Assembly (NCBI GenBank): GCA_043754435.1
Contig: JAYUUS010000197.1
Span: 1 to 31,508, forward strand
Origin: JANNYA01 sp043754435
GTDB taxonomy: Bacteria; Pseudomonadota; Gammaproteobacteria; Xanthomonadales; SZUA-5
Direction of reading: 5' to 3'
Length of the DNA: 31,508 nucleotides
Position 1 is the first letter of the stretch; each line of letters opens with the position of its first letter. A program made the translations under genes and the position numbers. Shown piece after piece: positions 1-8,211 of this stretch. Below the pieces are notes generated by a model that saw nothing but the letters and a program-made list of their open reading frames with translations, had not been told where the DNA came from and ran no database searches.

Positions 1-475
1 TGCGGCGCTGGAGGGGATCTAAAAACAGCTCGAATGGTGCTTCAAAAATAGCGGCAACTTCAGATTGCTGCGGCTTTGGGCGGATATCGACGCTCAAAAT
101 CCCAACCACGGGCGTCACGATAAAGTTCGAAATCGTCGCGAACCGCTCTAAAAAGCCAATTGGGCGGATCTGGGAACTGGCGATCCCGACTTCCTCTGCG
201 GTTTCGCGCAGCGCGGCGGCAATATGGCCCTGATCGCCTGCATCGACGCGCCCACCCGGAAAAGCGACCTGCCCGGCGTGGCTCGTCATATGTTCGGTGC
301 GCCGTGTCAACAGCACATGCCAGCCGGTTTCGCGTGGAATCAGGCCAATCAGTACTGCCGCTTCGCGCAGTTTGCTGGCGTCTAAAACATCACTCCAATC
401 GTTAAAATTCCAGCCCATGCCGCTGGGCGGCTCCGGCAAAAGTGCCGCCGTAAATGCCTCTTCGCTAAAAGTCAT
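1..475 (-). CDS. nudL: NudL-type Nudix hydrolase (CoA diphosphatase-like), 3' end cut by window
   Basis: Partial gene: 158 codons are present and the C-terminus lies beyond base 1. I read it by translating the minus strand from the ATG at 473-475. It carries the signature of the CoA-pyrophosphatase branch of Nudix proteins, LLTRRTEHMTSHAGQVAFPG followed by GRVD, and then the Nudix helix RETAEEVGI. The TPVVGI stretch further on also matches NudL. The family cleaves CoA and related nucleotides to 4'-phosphopantetheine and 3',5'-ADP in the cytoplasm, using Mg or Mn bound by the Nudix glutamates. A TAGGCGG-like ribosome binding site overlaps the stop of the DUF1289 gene 6 bases upstream, so the two are probably co-transcribed. 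The family is certain; the exact substrate is inferred from the signature. Confidence 0.88.
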   Translation of the reverse strand, partial: MTFSEEAFTAALLPEPPSGMGWNFNDWSDVLDASKLREAAVLIGLIPRETGWHVLLTRRTEHMTSHAGQVAFPGGRVDAGDQGHIAAALRETAEEVGIASSQIRPIGFLERFATISNFIVTPVVGILSVDIRPKPQQSEVAAIFEAPFELFLDPLQRR

Positions 476-481
476 TGCCGC

Positions 482-694
482 CTAATCCGCCGCGCGAAGG
501 TCAAGCCGCGCCATAATTTCGCTGCGGGCCGCGTCGGTCATGCTGCTCCAAGCGCCAATTTCATTCAGGCTGCGGTGGCAGCCGGTACACACATTGGCTG
601 CATTCAGTTCACAAACGCCAATACAGGGCGACAGCATTGGCACTGGCTGCGTCGCTTGAGTGCTATTGCCTAAAACTAATTTAATACTGTACAT
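482..694 (-). CDS. DUF1289 family cysteine-motif protein
   Basis: Small protein with the DUF1289 (YdhL-like) core: SPCIGVCEL, then VCTGCHRSLNEIGAW, giving a C-x3-C-x7-C-x2-C pattern that probably binds a metal or Fe-S cluster (inference). The function of the family is not established. I chose the ATG at 692-694 (70 residues). A longer frame runs to 763 but would overlap the upstream divergent gene, and an ATG at 635-637 just before the cysteine core is also possible. No start has a strong ribosome binding site. The gene sits directly upstream of nudL in the same direction; DUF1289 genes are often found beside metabolic genes of this kind. Confidence 0.75.
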   Translation of the reverse strand: MYSIKLVLGNSTQATQPVPMLSPCIGVCELNAANVCTGCHRSLNEIGAWSSMTDAARSEIMARLDLRAAD

Positions 695-792
695 AGCACC
701 ACTTGTTTGCCGTGTCGCCTTATGGCGAGACTTAAAATATTTAAAGAACCTTGTTTGCAGCACGCAAACAAACCACTAGGAAAGCCCGTTGC

Positions 793-1161
793 ATGCTTGC
801 GCTCGCTACTAAAGTACTAAATGACTACTCGAAAATGCTGGCGAATATTGAACCGGGAAATTTAGGTTTCGCCGAGTTGTTCCTACCGCATTCTAAGACC
901 GCAATTCGTGAAGCGACGAAGTCGGCACTTTCACATTTAGGCGCGGGCCAGCCTGTACTGCGGGAAGCCTTGATTCGCGGCTATGTTTACTTGGAGCAAT
1001 TCGTCACCGATGCCCAGGCTGAGGTCTTGCTGGAAGCTGCCATGCCGGGCAACGAGGCAACGATGGAGGGCGGCGCGCAGGCCGCTGAAATCGTTATCGA
1101 TATCAAATTACGCATGGCGCAGGCGCTGAAAGAAATTAGCGAGTTTGCGAAAGCGGCCTAA
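793..1161 (+). CDS. Hypothetical protein, helical, 122 residues
   Basis: I do not recognise this protein. It is predicted to be mostly helical and soluble, with no signal peptide, membrane segment or cysteine cluster. It has a run of alternating charged and alanine residues and a C-terminal amphipathic helix ending KEISEFAKAA. The frame is open from a TTG at 751, but the ATG at 793 is better because AGGAAAG lies about 8-14 bases before it. It is divergent from the DUF1289-nudL pair and followed 77 bases later by the toxin-antitoxin genes. Its size and helicity recall small phasin-like proteins, but no motif supports that, so no function is claimed. Confidence 0.6.
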   Translation: MLALATKVLNDYSKMLANIEPGNLGFAELFLPHSKTAIREATKSALSHLGAGQPVLREALIRGYVYLEQFVTDAQAEVLLEAAMPGNEATMEGGAQAAEIVIDIKLRMAQALKEISEFAKAA

Positions 1162-1185
1162 AATCGTCATTCCCGCATGCCGCGC

Positions 1186-1218
1186 TTGACTCAAAGTTTG
1201 TGCGATACTTGTATTACA
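1186..1218 (+). promoter_or_regulatory. Candidate promoter/operator of the toxin-antitoxin pair
   Basis: A TTGACT hexamer (1186-1191) is followed 17 bases later by TTGTAT (1209-1214), a weak -10. Over the -10 lie two overlapping short inverted repeats: ATAC-TT-GTAT (1205-1214) and TGTA-T-TACA (1210-1218). Paired short palindromes over the core promoter are typical operators for ribbon-helix-helix antitoxins, which repress their own operon. The palindromes are visible; the role as operator is inferred. Confidence 0.5.
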
Positions 1219-1238
1219 TGCTAATTTGAGAATAAATA

Positions 1239-1472
1239 ATGGCTGCTGCAGTATCGCTTCGCTTGCCAGAGGATGTTTCAAAACGGCTTGAAAGTTTGGT
1301 TGAACTTACAGGGCGCAGTAAAACCTACTACATGCTTGAGGCAATCCGTGAACACATCGACGACCTCGAAGATTTGTATTTAGCTGAGCGTGAGCTGGAA
1401 GCCATTCGCGCAGGCACATCCATACCTGCACCACTGAGCGAGGTCATGCAGCGTTATGGCATGGAAAGTTGA
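1239..1472 (+). CDS. RelB/CopG-type ribbon-helix-helix antitoxin
   Basis: A 77-residue protein. The N-terminus AVSLRLPEDVSKRLESLVEL is a classic ribbon-helix-helix DNA-binding unit (beta strand about residues 4-9, then helices), continuing TGRSKTYYMLEAIREHIDDLEDLYLAE as in RelB/StbD-like antitoxins. The C-terminal part (about 50-77) would wrap the toxin. The downstream toxin gene overlaps it by 17 bases, so the two are translationally coupled with the antitoxin first, which is the usual order. It is likely autoregulated through the short palindromes at 1205-1218. Family and role are well supported; the exact subfamily name is not. Confidence 0.9.
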   Translation: MAAAVSLRLPEDVSKRLESLVELTGRSKTYYMLEAIREHIDDLEDLYLAERELEAIRAGTSIPAPLSEVMQRYGMES

Positions 1473-1725
1473 ACTGTCCGGCTTGGCGCAAAAACATCTT
1501 GCCCAACTTGACCCCCAACTAGCACGCCGTATCCTAGCTTTTTTACACACCCGTGTAGCCCAACTAGACGACCCAAGGAGCATTGGTGAAGCGCTCAAGG
1601 GTTCTAAACTGGGCGACTTCTGGAAGTACCGCGTGGGTGACTACCGAATCATTACCAGTATAGAGGATAGGGCTTTGCGTGTGCTCGTGGTAAAGATTGG
1701 CAACCGACGTGAGGTGTACCGGTGA
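1456..1725 (+). CDS. RelE/ParE-superfamily toxin
   Basis: An 89-residue protein with the RelE fold signature: an N-terminal amphipathic helix pair (LAQKHLAQLDPQLARRILAF), the middle strand WKYRVGDYRIIT, and the C-terminal strand VVKIGNRREVYR. The arginines in YRIIT and NRREVY and the C-terminal tyrosine are in the positions of catalytic residues of ribosome-dependent mRNA interferases of the RelE group. The product probably cuts mRNA in the ribosomal A site when free of its antitoxin. It starts inside the antitoxin gene (ATG 1456) and ends 15 bases before the convergent permease gene. It appears intact. RelE rather than ParE activity is inferred from these residues. Confidence 0.9.
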   Translation: MAWKVELSGLAQKHLAQLDPQLARRILAFLHTRVAQLDDPRSIGEALKGSKLGDFWKYRVGDYRIITSIEDRALRVLVVKIGNRREVYR

Positions 1726-1739
1726 CCCTGCTCCAGGCT

Positions 1740-2513
1740 TCACTCCACACTAAAATACTTCCGCAACATATTCAAAATCAGCGCCGCGACCACGACCATA
1801 AACACCCGGCGCATCCAGACGCTGCCGTAGCGCAGCGCTAAATGCGAGCCAATAATGCCACCCGCTAAATTTGCCGCCGCTAGCCAAACGGCGTTTGGCC
1901 AAAGCAAATGCCCGAGCGCGATGAAAAACACCAGTGCGAAGGCATTGCAGGCCACATTCACGCCTTTCGCCATAGCGGATGCGTGGACAAAGTCAAAACC
2001 AAACACGCGCACGTAAATAAAAACCAGGAAACTGCCGGTGCCAGGGCCGAAAAAGCCGTCATACAGCCCCAACGTGGCCCCGGTTGCAACACTCGCGACG
2101 TCTAATTTTCCGCCATGAAGCCGTGGCACATGCGTTTGCCCCAAATCTTTGCGCACTAGGGTGTAGATGAAAATCCCGGTTAACAAAATTGGCAGCAGTA
2201 GATCAAATTGTTCCCGACTAATTTTCGTCAACAGCCAAGCGCCCGTCATAGCGCCCATGCCAGCGGTCAAGCTTGCGATCAACAAAGCGCGTTTTGGCAG
2301 CTCGATCCGCCGTGCATATTGAAAAAACGCCGCCGCCGTGCCAAAAACGCCGGCAAACTTACTCGTGCCCATAATGCTAGCCGGTGCGGCGATGGGAAAT
2401 AGTGCAACCAGCGCGGGCACCTGAATCAGCCCGCCGCCGCCGACCATCGCGTCAACTAAACCGGCAAAAAAGCCCGCAGCAACCAAGGCTCCGTCTAACA
2501 GCCACGGCTCCAA
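1740..2513 (-). CDS. TSUP family (TauE/SafE) membrane permease
   Basis: A 257-residue membrane protein with about eight hydrophobic segments in two homologous halves. The conserved TSUP motifs are visible: FAGLVDAMVGGGGLIQVP near the N-terminus and ATLGLYDGFFGPGTGSFL in the second half. It resembles E. coli YfcA. TSUP proteins move sulfite, sulfonates or related small anions across the inner membrane; the substrate here cannot be told. The start is a TTG at 2511-2513, only 3 bases after the DUF1820 stop, and the next ATG lies inside the first membrane segment, so translation is probably coupled to the gene before. It is the last gene of the MAPEG-peptidase-DUF1820-TSUP series. Confidence 0.9.
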   Translation of the reverse strand: MEPWLLDGALVAAGFFAGLVDAMVGGGGLIQVPALVALFPIAAPASIMGTSKFAGVFGTAAAFFQYARRIELPKRALLIASLTAGMGAMTGAWLLTKISREQFDLLLPILLTGIFIYTLVRKDLGQTHVPRLHGGKLDVASVATGATLGLYDGFFGPGTGSFLVFIYVRVFGFDFVHASAMAKGVNVACNAFALVFFIALGHLLWPNAVWLAAANLAGGIIGSHLALRYGSVWMRRVFMVVVAALILNMLRKYFSVE

Positions 2514-2516
2514 GGG

Positions 2517-2867
2517 TTAGCTACCGGAATCGCTGGGCGGTTTGCCTGGGGCGCGCATGGAGCCGGGGAAAGGCATAATTTTCTCGCCTGTCAGCTGATC
2601 CCGAATTTTTGCGACACCGCGCTCAAGCACTTCTTCAACGCGAACAATGCTGTGCATCGGCAAATGCAGCGCTTGCGTGCCAGCGAACTCTTCTTTCAGT
2701 TTTTCCTCGGTTGGATCGACTAATAAGCCGTCCCCGCTTGAAAAACTAAGCTCCGCAACGTAGGTAAATCCGTACAAATCACTCGCGGCGATGCGCTTGG
2801 CATAAATCTCATAGACTTTGCCGTGATTCAAAAAAATGACTTTATAGAGTTTCTTAGGTGTGCTCAT
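2517..2867 (-). CDS. DUF1820 family protein
   Basis: A 116-residue protein starting at the ATG 2865-2867; a longer reading from a TTG at 2897 is less likely. It matches the DUF1820 family: KLYKVIFLNHGKVYEIYAK, then LYGFTYVAELSF, then VDPTEEKLKEEFAG and HSIVRVEEV. This small cytoplasmic family of unknown function is common in gammaproteobacteria. The last 25 residues are proline- and serine-rich and probably disordered. The gene follows the peptidase gene and is separated from the permease gene by only 3 bases, so it shares that transcript. Confidence 0.85.
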   Translation of the reverse strand: MSTPKKLYKVIFLNHGKVYEIYAKRIAASDLYGFTYVAELSFSSGDGLLVDPTEEKLKEEFAGTQALHLPMHSIVRVEEVLERGVAKIRDQLTGEKIMPFPGSMRAPGKPPSDSGS

Positions 2868-2932
2868 GCCTGGAATGCTAGCGTCATGCGTCGGCAAAGT
2901 CGCGTCAAACTTTGCATTGATTCAAAAACCCC

Positions 2933-4309
2933 TTACTCAAAGCCATCTGCGGTCAGCGGCAATTCCACCTCAGCGCGTGCGGCAATCACGGCTAGCTGCA
3001 TGCGCATAATCGCTGGCCCTTCAAGCAAAGCATTGGTCACATTTGCGGGTATGTCGGTGGCTTTGTGATAGTGCGGGTAGGTGTCCCACTCGTTTTCGAT
3101 CAAAAGCAAAGTGGGCACCCCGCGATTAATGAAAGGCATGTGATCGGAACCAAACGGTGCCAAGCTGGTGCTTACCGTCATGTTTGGGGAATAATCGGCG
3201 GCCGCCTGTTGAAACTGCGGCAGCACCGCAGCAAGCGCGCTGGAGGTTTCCAGCAGCACATCCAACGCAGGCGTGCTGGAGTAGCCAATCATATCCATGA
3301 TGATTGCAAGCTTGATTTTACTGAGTTCACCGCTGCTGACTAAACTCGCCGCATAGGCTTCGCTGCCATACAGATTTTGTTCTTCGCCGCCAAAACACAT
3401 GAATTTAAGGGTGCGCTTGGGCTTCAAATCCGCCAGCACGCGCGCCATTTCCAACACCGCTGCACAGCCGGAAGCATTGTCTTCCGCGCCCGGAGACGGG
3501 TTGCTGATATTGCTGACAGATATATTTCTGGAATCGTAGTGCGCGCCGACCAGTATCCATTCATCCGGAAAAGTCGTGCCGGTCAAGGTTGCGACGACAT
3601 TCTCAATCTGCACGGTCGTAGCACCCGGCACATTAAAGCTAGGCGTCGTCACGGTCAAACCCAGCGCACCGAATTCGCCCGCTAGCCAATCCCGTGCCAG
3701 ATCAATTTCCGGGCTGTAACTGTTGCGCTTCCAGCTTGCCAGCGTGCTCAAATCATTAAACCAGCGGCTTGGACGAATACGCGCAATCAAGGGCTGATAC
3801 GCCGGATCGAGCGTTTTACTGCGTGCATTTTGCCCTGAGCCCAGCACTTCTAAGCCCGGCGTGATCGCTGTTAGCCCGCTAACATTTTGAAACCCAGAGA
3901 AATTGATCGGCGTACGCACCAAGTTGCCGCGCCCAACTTTGGCAATTGCCGGCAAATGCAGCTTGGCATCGCGCTCGTCGCACGCCATTGACTGCAAGGA
4001 AAACGATGCTGGCGTAACGTCATAAAAGCGCTCCAGCACGGGAAAGCGCTTGCTTAAGATCCGAATCGTTCTGGGCGTGGCCGCGACTAATATTTGCGTA
4101 TCCAGCCCTAACCACCAGCCGGACTTATTGGCCTTGATCTGCGCGCGATTTGCGGCGCTCATTTTCTTGGCATCCAGCAAAACCGCATCCAGCTTGCCTT
4201 GCAGCACCGTGCTTTCAGGCTTTGCCGCCGCAAAAGCGGGCGACATGCTCGCCAGCGCGGCGCAAACCAACAGTAATTGCGTATTCAACAAGTGCACCGA
4301 GTTAAACAT
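2933..4309 (-). CDS. Secreted M28 family metallopeptidase
   Basis: A 458-residue protein starting at ATG 4307-4309, with an AAGG ribosome binding site that overlaps the stop of the MAPEG gene. A signal peptide is clear (hydrophobic core about residues 7-20, likely cleaved after AFA near 27). The catalytic domain occupies about 230-445 and holds the di-zinc ligands of M28 aminopeptidases: H257 (VGAHYDS), bridging D277 (GAEDNASG), catalytic E309 and ligand E310 (GGEEQ), D339 (MDMIGY) and H415 (PHYHKATD). It therefore looks active, probably an aminopeptidase working in the periplasm or outside. The N-terminal ~200 residues are a separate region I do not recognise. Confidence 0.92.
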   Translation of the reverse strand: MFNSVHLLNTQLLLVCAALASMSPAFAAAKPESTVLQGKLDAVLLDAKKMSAANRAQIKANKSGWWLGLDTQILVAATPRTIRILSKRFPVLERFYDVTPASFSLQSMACDERDAKLHLPAIAKVGRGNLVRTPINFSGFQNVSGLTAITPGLEVLGSGQNARSKTLDPAYQPLIARIRPSRWFNDLSTLASWKRNSYSPEIDLARDWLAGEFGALGLTVTTPSFNVPGATTVQIENVVATLTGTTFPDEWILVGAHYDSRNISVSNISNPSPGAEDNASGCAAVLEMARVLADLKPKRTLKFMCFGGEEQNLYGSEAYAASLVSSGELSKIKLAIIMDMIGYSSTPALDVLLETSSALAAVLPQFQQAAADYSPNMTVSTSLAPFGSDHMPFINRGVPTLLLIENEWDTYPHYHKATDIPANVTNALLEGPAIMRMQLAVIAARAEVELPLTADGFE

Positions 4310-4317
4310 TTTCAACC

Positions 4318-4686
4318 TTAGACAAAATACATCGCAACCCAACAACCCACCGCAGCCAGCCAAACCACCGAACGAAGGCTGGCTTGGTCGGCAATATAGA
4401 GTGCGCCATAAACCAAACGCAGCACGATAAACGCGATCGCCAATAGATTGACCGTTTGGTTCGCGCCATGCGCCAAATGCGCGATCACCACCGCTGCGGC
4501 AAAAGGTGGGAATGCCTCAAAAGAATTCAGGTGCGCCCAATGGGCACGTTGGCGCATGCCGGTCAACGTAGCTTGAAAGTCGCGCACGCTGTTGTTGTTA
4601 AAACCTTTGCCAGAAAATTTCGCCACGCCCGTGAACAAAATGGGCAAAAACGCCGCGATCAACACACAATAAAATGCGACAGTCAT
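4318..4686 (-). CDS. MAPEG family membrane protein
   Basis: A 122-residue protein with about four membrane helices. The stretch RQRAHWAHLNSFEAFPPFAA, followed by a helix and then VLRLVYGALYIAD, is the pattern of the bacterial MAPEG group (membrane-associated proteins in eicosanoid and glutathione metabolism; E. coli YecN-like). Bacterial members are poorly characterised. I chose the ATG at 4684-4686 because AAGGGTAG precedes it closely; the frame stays open to 4749. It is the first gene of the minus-strand operon and is divergent from the FHA-phosphatase gene, with only 56 bases between the two starts, so the promoters must be compact or overlap. Confidence 0.87.
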   Translation of the reverse strand: MTVAFYCVLIAAFLPILFTGVAKFSGKGFNNNSVRDFQATLTGMRQRAHWAHLNSFEAFPPFAAAVVIAHLAHGANQTVNLLAIAFIVLRLVYGALYIADQASLRSVVWLAAVGCWVAMYFV

Positions 4687-4742
4687 ATTGCTACCCTTAC
4701 ACTCACCGATTGAACCCATAGAGTAAGGCGCATAAGCCCTCC

Positions 4743-6368
4743 ATGCCACAACTTCGTATATTAGATTTACCCGGACGCGGCATTTTCGACATTGACGTCG
4801 CTGCTGGTGGCTTGATAGGCCGGGAAGCTGGCGTCACCTTCCAAATCGAACACCCAACCGTGTCGCGCCAACACGCGCAACTGGTGCAAAGTGGTGCGCA
4901 GATGGTGCTAATCGATATGGGCTCGGCAAATGGCACGCGCGTTAATGGCGTGAAAATCACCGGGCCGCAGACACTGCGCGAAGGCGATGCGGTCGAATTA
5001 GGCAAAGTCAACGCCCTCTATTTCAATAAAAATGCGCCCACTGCCATCGCACCTCTACCTAATAGGGCGGGAGGAAAACTCAGCCCGTCGATGGTGACCT
5101 CTTCTATACGGGATTTAGACGAAGCCAAAGGCCTGTCCACGCAAGTTCCCTTAGAACGGGTAGAAGATTTGCTAGCCGGTTTGTTAGAAATTCTGACCAA
5201 GCCGCGCCCACTTGCCGAACGCGCGCAGCACGTCAGCAATATTTTCCTCGCGATGCTGCCTAGCCTAAGTCAAGCGGCGCTGTTGGACCCTTGTGGCAAG
5301 CTAATTGGCGGCATTACCGATGGTCGCGTGCTGCCGGGTGAGTTCTATGGCGCAATCGCAGGCGCTTTGGGCATTCATACCAGCGGCGCACTTATTTTGG
5401 ACGGGCCAGCGTTGGCCGGTTTGAACGCACAGCTCAATATCCAGGGCAATTTGCCCGCCTATGTGGTGTGCTTGCCGGTAGATAGCGCGGTATTTCCCGG
5501 GGGTGCGGTGTATTTGGAATCCAATATGGCGTTTTTCACCGGTGAAATCGCCGACACCTTGCGCGTTGGCGCACGCGTGCTCGGGCCGCTGTTAGATCGT
5601 GCGCCCGAAGACGCGCGCTTGATGATTACTAACGATGATCTCAAGTTGGGTCAACGCATCCAGCGCCGACTGTTGCGCCCAGCGCCGGATAATGCCGATG
5701 GCCTTAAAATCGCGGTGCAATACATTCCGCACTACGTCATCGGCGGGGATTTTTATGACATCGAGGCGTTGCCCAAGAAGGAATACGCGTTTTTATTGGG
5801 CGATGTCTCTGGCAAAGGTGCCTCCGCCAGTATTGTGATGGCGCAAATCATGGCCTTAAGCCGCGAATTAATCGGCCAATGCTCTGGGCCAGCGGTGTTT
5901 TTATCGCGCATCAACGCCGCCCTCAGTGATTCCCTGGAGCCTGGCGTATTTGCCACGATGGCGGCAGTTTTCATCAACGCCGACAAAGGCGCTTGTCGCG
6001 TGGCGCTCGCCGGTCACAGTGCGCCGGTCATTCGCACCAAAGCCGGCAAAGTGTTAGAGCTAGGCTTTGACCCCGGCGCGCCACTGGGTGCCTCGAAAGT
6101 ATTGGACACCAAAGAACAGCGCGTCATGTTAGCGGTTGGCGATGCCCTGATTTTGAGCAGCGACGGCCTGGATGAAGCGGAGCGCCTGGACAAGGCCGCA
6201 AAAGGCCGCAAACTGGAGCTATTCGGCACGGAGCGGCGCAATGAAGTAATCGCGCGCACGCCGGGCGCGCAAAACTTGGCGATTGCGCTGCGCGAAGCGG
6301 TGTTTAGCTTTTCCGGGGAAGAGCGTTCTAGCGATGATTTGACGATTTTGGTCGTCGAGCGAGGTTAA
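4743..6368 (+). CDS. FHA domain / SpoIIE-type (PPM) serine phosphatase
   Basis: A 541-residue cytoplasmic regulator. Residues about 20-95 are an FHA phosphothreonine-binding domain, with GR at 26-27, HPTVSRQH at 37-44 and SANGTRVNG at 61-69. Residues about 135-285 look like a divergent GAF-type sensory region. Residues about 300-541 are a SpoIIE/PP2C phosphatase with metal-binding acids in place: D336 and D339 (GGDFYD), D354 (GDVSGKG), D474 (SSDGLDEA) and D531/D532 (DDLTILVV), so it should be active. Such proteins usually dephosphorylate anti-sigma-factor antagonists or kinase substrates. The ATG at 4743 has only a weak upstream AAGGCG. It lies 3 bases before aceK, an unusual pairing. Its substrate is unknown. 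Confidence 0.92.
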   Translation: MPQLRILDLPGRGIFDIDVAAGGLIGREAGVTFQIEHPTVSRQHAQLVQSGAQMVLIDMGSANGTRVNGVKITGPQTLREGDAVELGKVNALYFNKNAPTAIAPLPNRAGGKLSPSMVTSSIRDLDEAKGLSTQVPLERVEDLLAGLLEILTKPRPLAERAQHVSNIFLAMLPSLSQAALLDPCGKLIGGITDGRVLPGEFYGAIAGALGIHTSGALILDGPALAGLNAQLNIQGNLPAYVVCLPVDSAVFPGGAVYLESNMAFFTGEIADTLRVGARVLGPLLDRAPEDARLMITNDDLKLGQRIQRRLLRPAPDNADGLKIAVQYIPHYVIGGDFYDIEALPKKEYAFLLGDVSGKGASASIVMAQIMALSRELIGQCSGPAVFLSRINAALSDSLEPGVFATMAAVFINADKGACRVALAGHSAPVIRTKAGKVLELGFDPGAPLGASKVLDTKEQRVMLAVGDALILSSDGLDEAERLDKAAKGRKLELFGTERRNEVIARTPGAQNLAIALREAVFSFSGEERSSDDLTILVVERG

Positions 6369-6371
6369 GCA

Positions 6372-8153
6372 ATGCTAGAAACAAATTTAAGCGTTCCGAG
6401 TCCCACAGCGCCCGCAACCCACACCGCCGACGCACTTGCCGCCGCAGGTTTAATTCGCGCCGGTTTTGCCAACTACAACGCGCGTTTTAGACTTGTCACG
6501 CAGCGGGCAAAATCGCGCTTTGAACTGTGCGAATGGAGCGAATCGCGCGCCGATGCGGTGGAGCGCATTGGCCTGTATGACATCGTCATCGAAGAAACCA
6601 GCACGCAATTACGCAGCGCGCTAGCGAATTTCGTGACCGATAAAACCACCTGGGCCGCGATCAAAGGCCATTACAGTGCCCTAATCGCGCCAGATTTGGA
6701 TCAAGAGCTGTACAAAACCTTTTTTAATACCTTGACGCGGCGGTTTTTTAAAACGCGCGGTGTCGATTCCGGCGTGGAATTTGTGGCGCTTGATATTGAA
6801 CCGAGTGATCGCATTACCCGGCCAGTCGCGCGCTTGAGCTATACCGCCAGTGCGTCCTTGCGCACCTTGTTTCGCAGCATCCTTGACGACGCCGGTTTTG
6901 CGGTCGCGTATTGGGACCCGGAACGCTGCGCCACCCGCATTGCGCTTGCGGTTGCCGCGCAATTGGCGCACTGGGGCGAACAGCCGGTGCGCGCGGTGGA
7001 GCTGCTCACCACGGTGTTTTACCGCGAACGCCGCGCCTATTTGGTCGGCCGCGTGTTCGGCGAGGCGCAATTTTCCCCGATTGCCATCGCGCTGAAAAAT
7101 GAAGAAGCGGACGATCTTAAAAACGCCGATCAGGGCCGCAGCGGCGGCATTCGCGCCGATGCGGTGCTGACTCAACGTGATGATGTAGCAGCCCTTTTTG
7201 GCTACACGCGCAGCTATTTCCAGGCCGATTTAGAAACAGTGGGCGACGCGGTGGTGTTTTTGCGCACGCTACTGCCGCGCAAACCAATTGACGAGCTTTA
7301 CACCGTGCTTGGCCGGGCAAAACAAGGTAAAACCGAACGCTTCCGCCACTTTTTCCGGCATTTGGAAGCGCGCGATGACCGCTTCAAATTAGCCGATGGC
7401 GAAAAAGGCATGGTGATGGCGGTATTCACGCTGCCCAGCTACCCGCTGGTGTTCAAAGTCATTCGCGACAAATTTGCGCCGCCAAAAAATATCGTACGCC
7501 AGGACGTGCTGGAAAAATATCAGCTGGTGTTCAAGCACGACCGCGCTGGGCGTTTGGTTGACGCACAAGAATTTCGCTACCTAAAATTCCCACGCGCGCG
7601 ATTTGCGCCGGAAGCGCTGCAAGAGCTGATCGACAGCTGCGGCGCAAGCGTGATTGTGGAAGGCGACTATGTGGTTTTGACACACTTATATATAGAGCGC
7701 CGCATTCGCCCGTTAAATCTATACGTCAAAGAAGTCCCGGAAGAGCTCGCCGTTGCCGCGATGGTGGACTACGGCCAAGCGCTGAAAGACTTGGCCTACA
7801 GCAATGTGTTCGCAGGCGATTTACTGCTGAAAAATTTCGGCGTCACCAAAGGCGGACGCGTTATTTTCTATGATTACGACGAACTGTGTTTTGTCACGGA
7901 GTGCCGTTTCCGCGAGCTGCCCACATTAAGCGACGACGACGAAAGCCGCGAAATTTATGTCGCACCCAACGATTTATTCCCCGAAGAATTCCCGCGCTTT
8001 TTAGGCCTAACGCCCGCCATGCACAAAGGCCTGATGGACGCCCACAGCGACGTATTCACCCCGCGCTGGTGGGTCGATGTGCAAAAACAAGTTGCCGCCG
8101 GGGTAAGGCGTGAGATCCCGCCGTATTCGGCGGCGTTGCGGTTGGCGGAGTAG
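6372..8153 (+). CDS. aceK: Isocitrate dehydrogenase kinase/phosphatase
   Basis: A 593-residue AceK (the E. coli protein is about 578). It phosphorylates and dephosphorylates isocitrate dehydrogenase, switching carbon between the TCA cycle and the glyoxylate bypass. The family core is clear: FYRERRAYLVGRV at about 216-228, the nucleotide loop GEKGMVMAVFTLPSYPLVFK with K362, PPKNIVRQDVLEKYQLVF, D390 (FKHDR, the residue needed for phosphatase activity), D483 and N488 (GDLLLKNFG) and D501 (FYDYDE). All catalytic positions are retained. It is normally linked to aceB and aceA, but here it sits right behind a SpoIIE-type phosphatase, and no isocitrate lyase or malate synthase gene lies in the window. 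Confidence 0.97.
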   Translation: MLETNLSVPSPTAPATHTADALAAAGLIRAGFANYNARFRLVTQRAKSRFELCEWSESRADAVERIGLYDIVIEETSTQLRSALANFVTDKTTWAAIKGHYSALIAPDLDQELYKTFFNTLTRRFFKTRGVDSGVEFVALDIEPSDRITRPVARLSYTASASLRTLFRSILDDAGFAVAYWDPERCATRIALAVAAQLAHWGEQPVRAVELLTTVFYRERRAYLVGRVFGEAQFSPIAIALKNEEADDLKNADQGRSGGIRADAVLTQRDDVAALFGYTRSYFQADLETVGDAVVFLRTLLPRKPIDELYTVLGRAKQGKTERFRHFFRHLEARDDRFKLADGEKGMVMAVFTLPSYPLVFKVIRDKFAPPKNIVRQDVLEKYQLVFKHDRAGRLVDAQEFRYLKFPRARFAPEALQELIDSCGASVIVEGDYVVLTHLYIERRIRPLNLYVKEVPEELAVAAMVDYGQALKDLAYSNVFAGDLLLKNFGVTKGGRVIFYDYDELCFVTECRFRELPTLSDDDESREIYVAPNDLFPEEFPRFLGLTPAMHKGLMDAHSDVFTPRWWVDVQKQVAAGVRREIPPYSAALRLAE

Positions 8154-8211
8154 CCTCAAGGTGGCGCGTCAGCACCGCTTGCGCGCGATTCGCCGCCGGT
8201 TCCGGGGCTTG

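Noticed and set aside
6681..7175. Minus-strand frame of 164 codons inside aceK
   Set aside because: Antisense to well-conserved AceK sequence with no family signature of its own.
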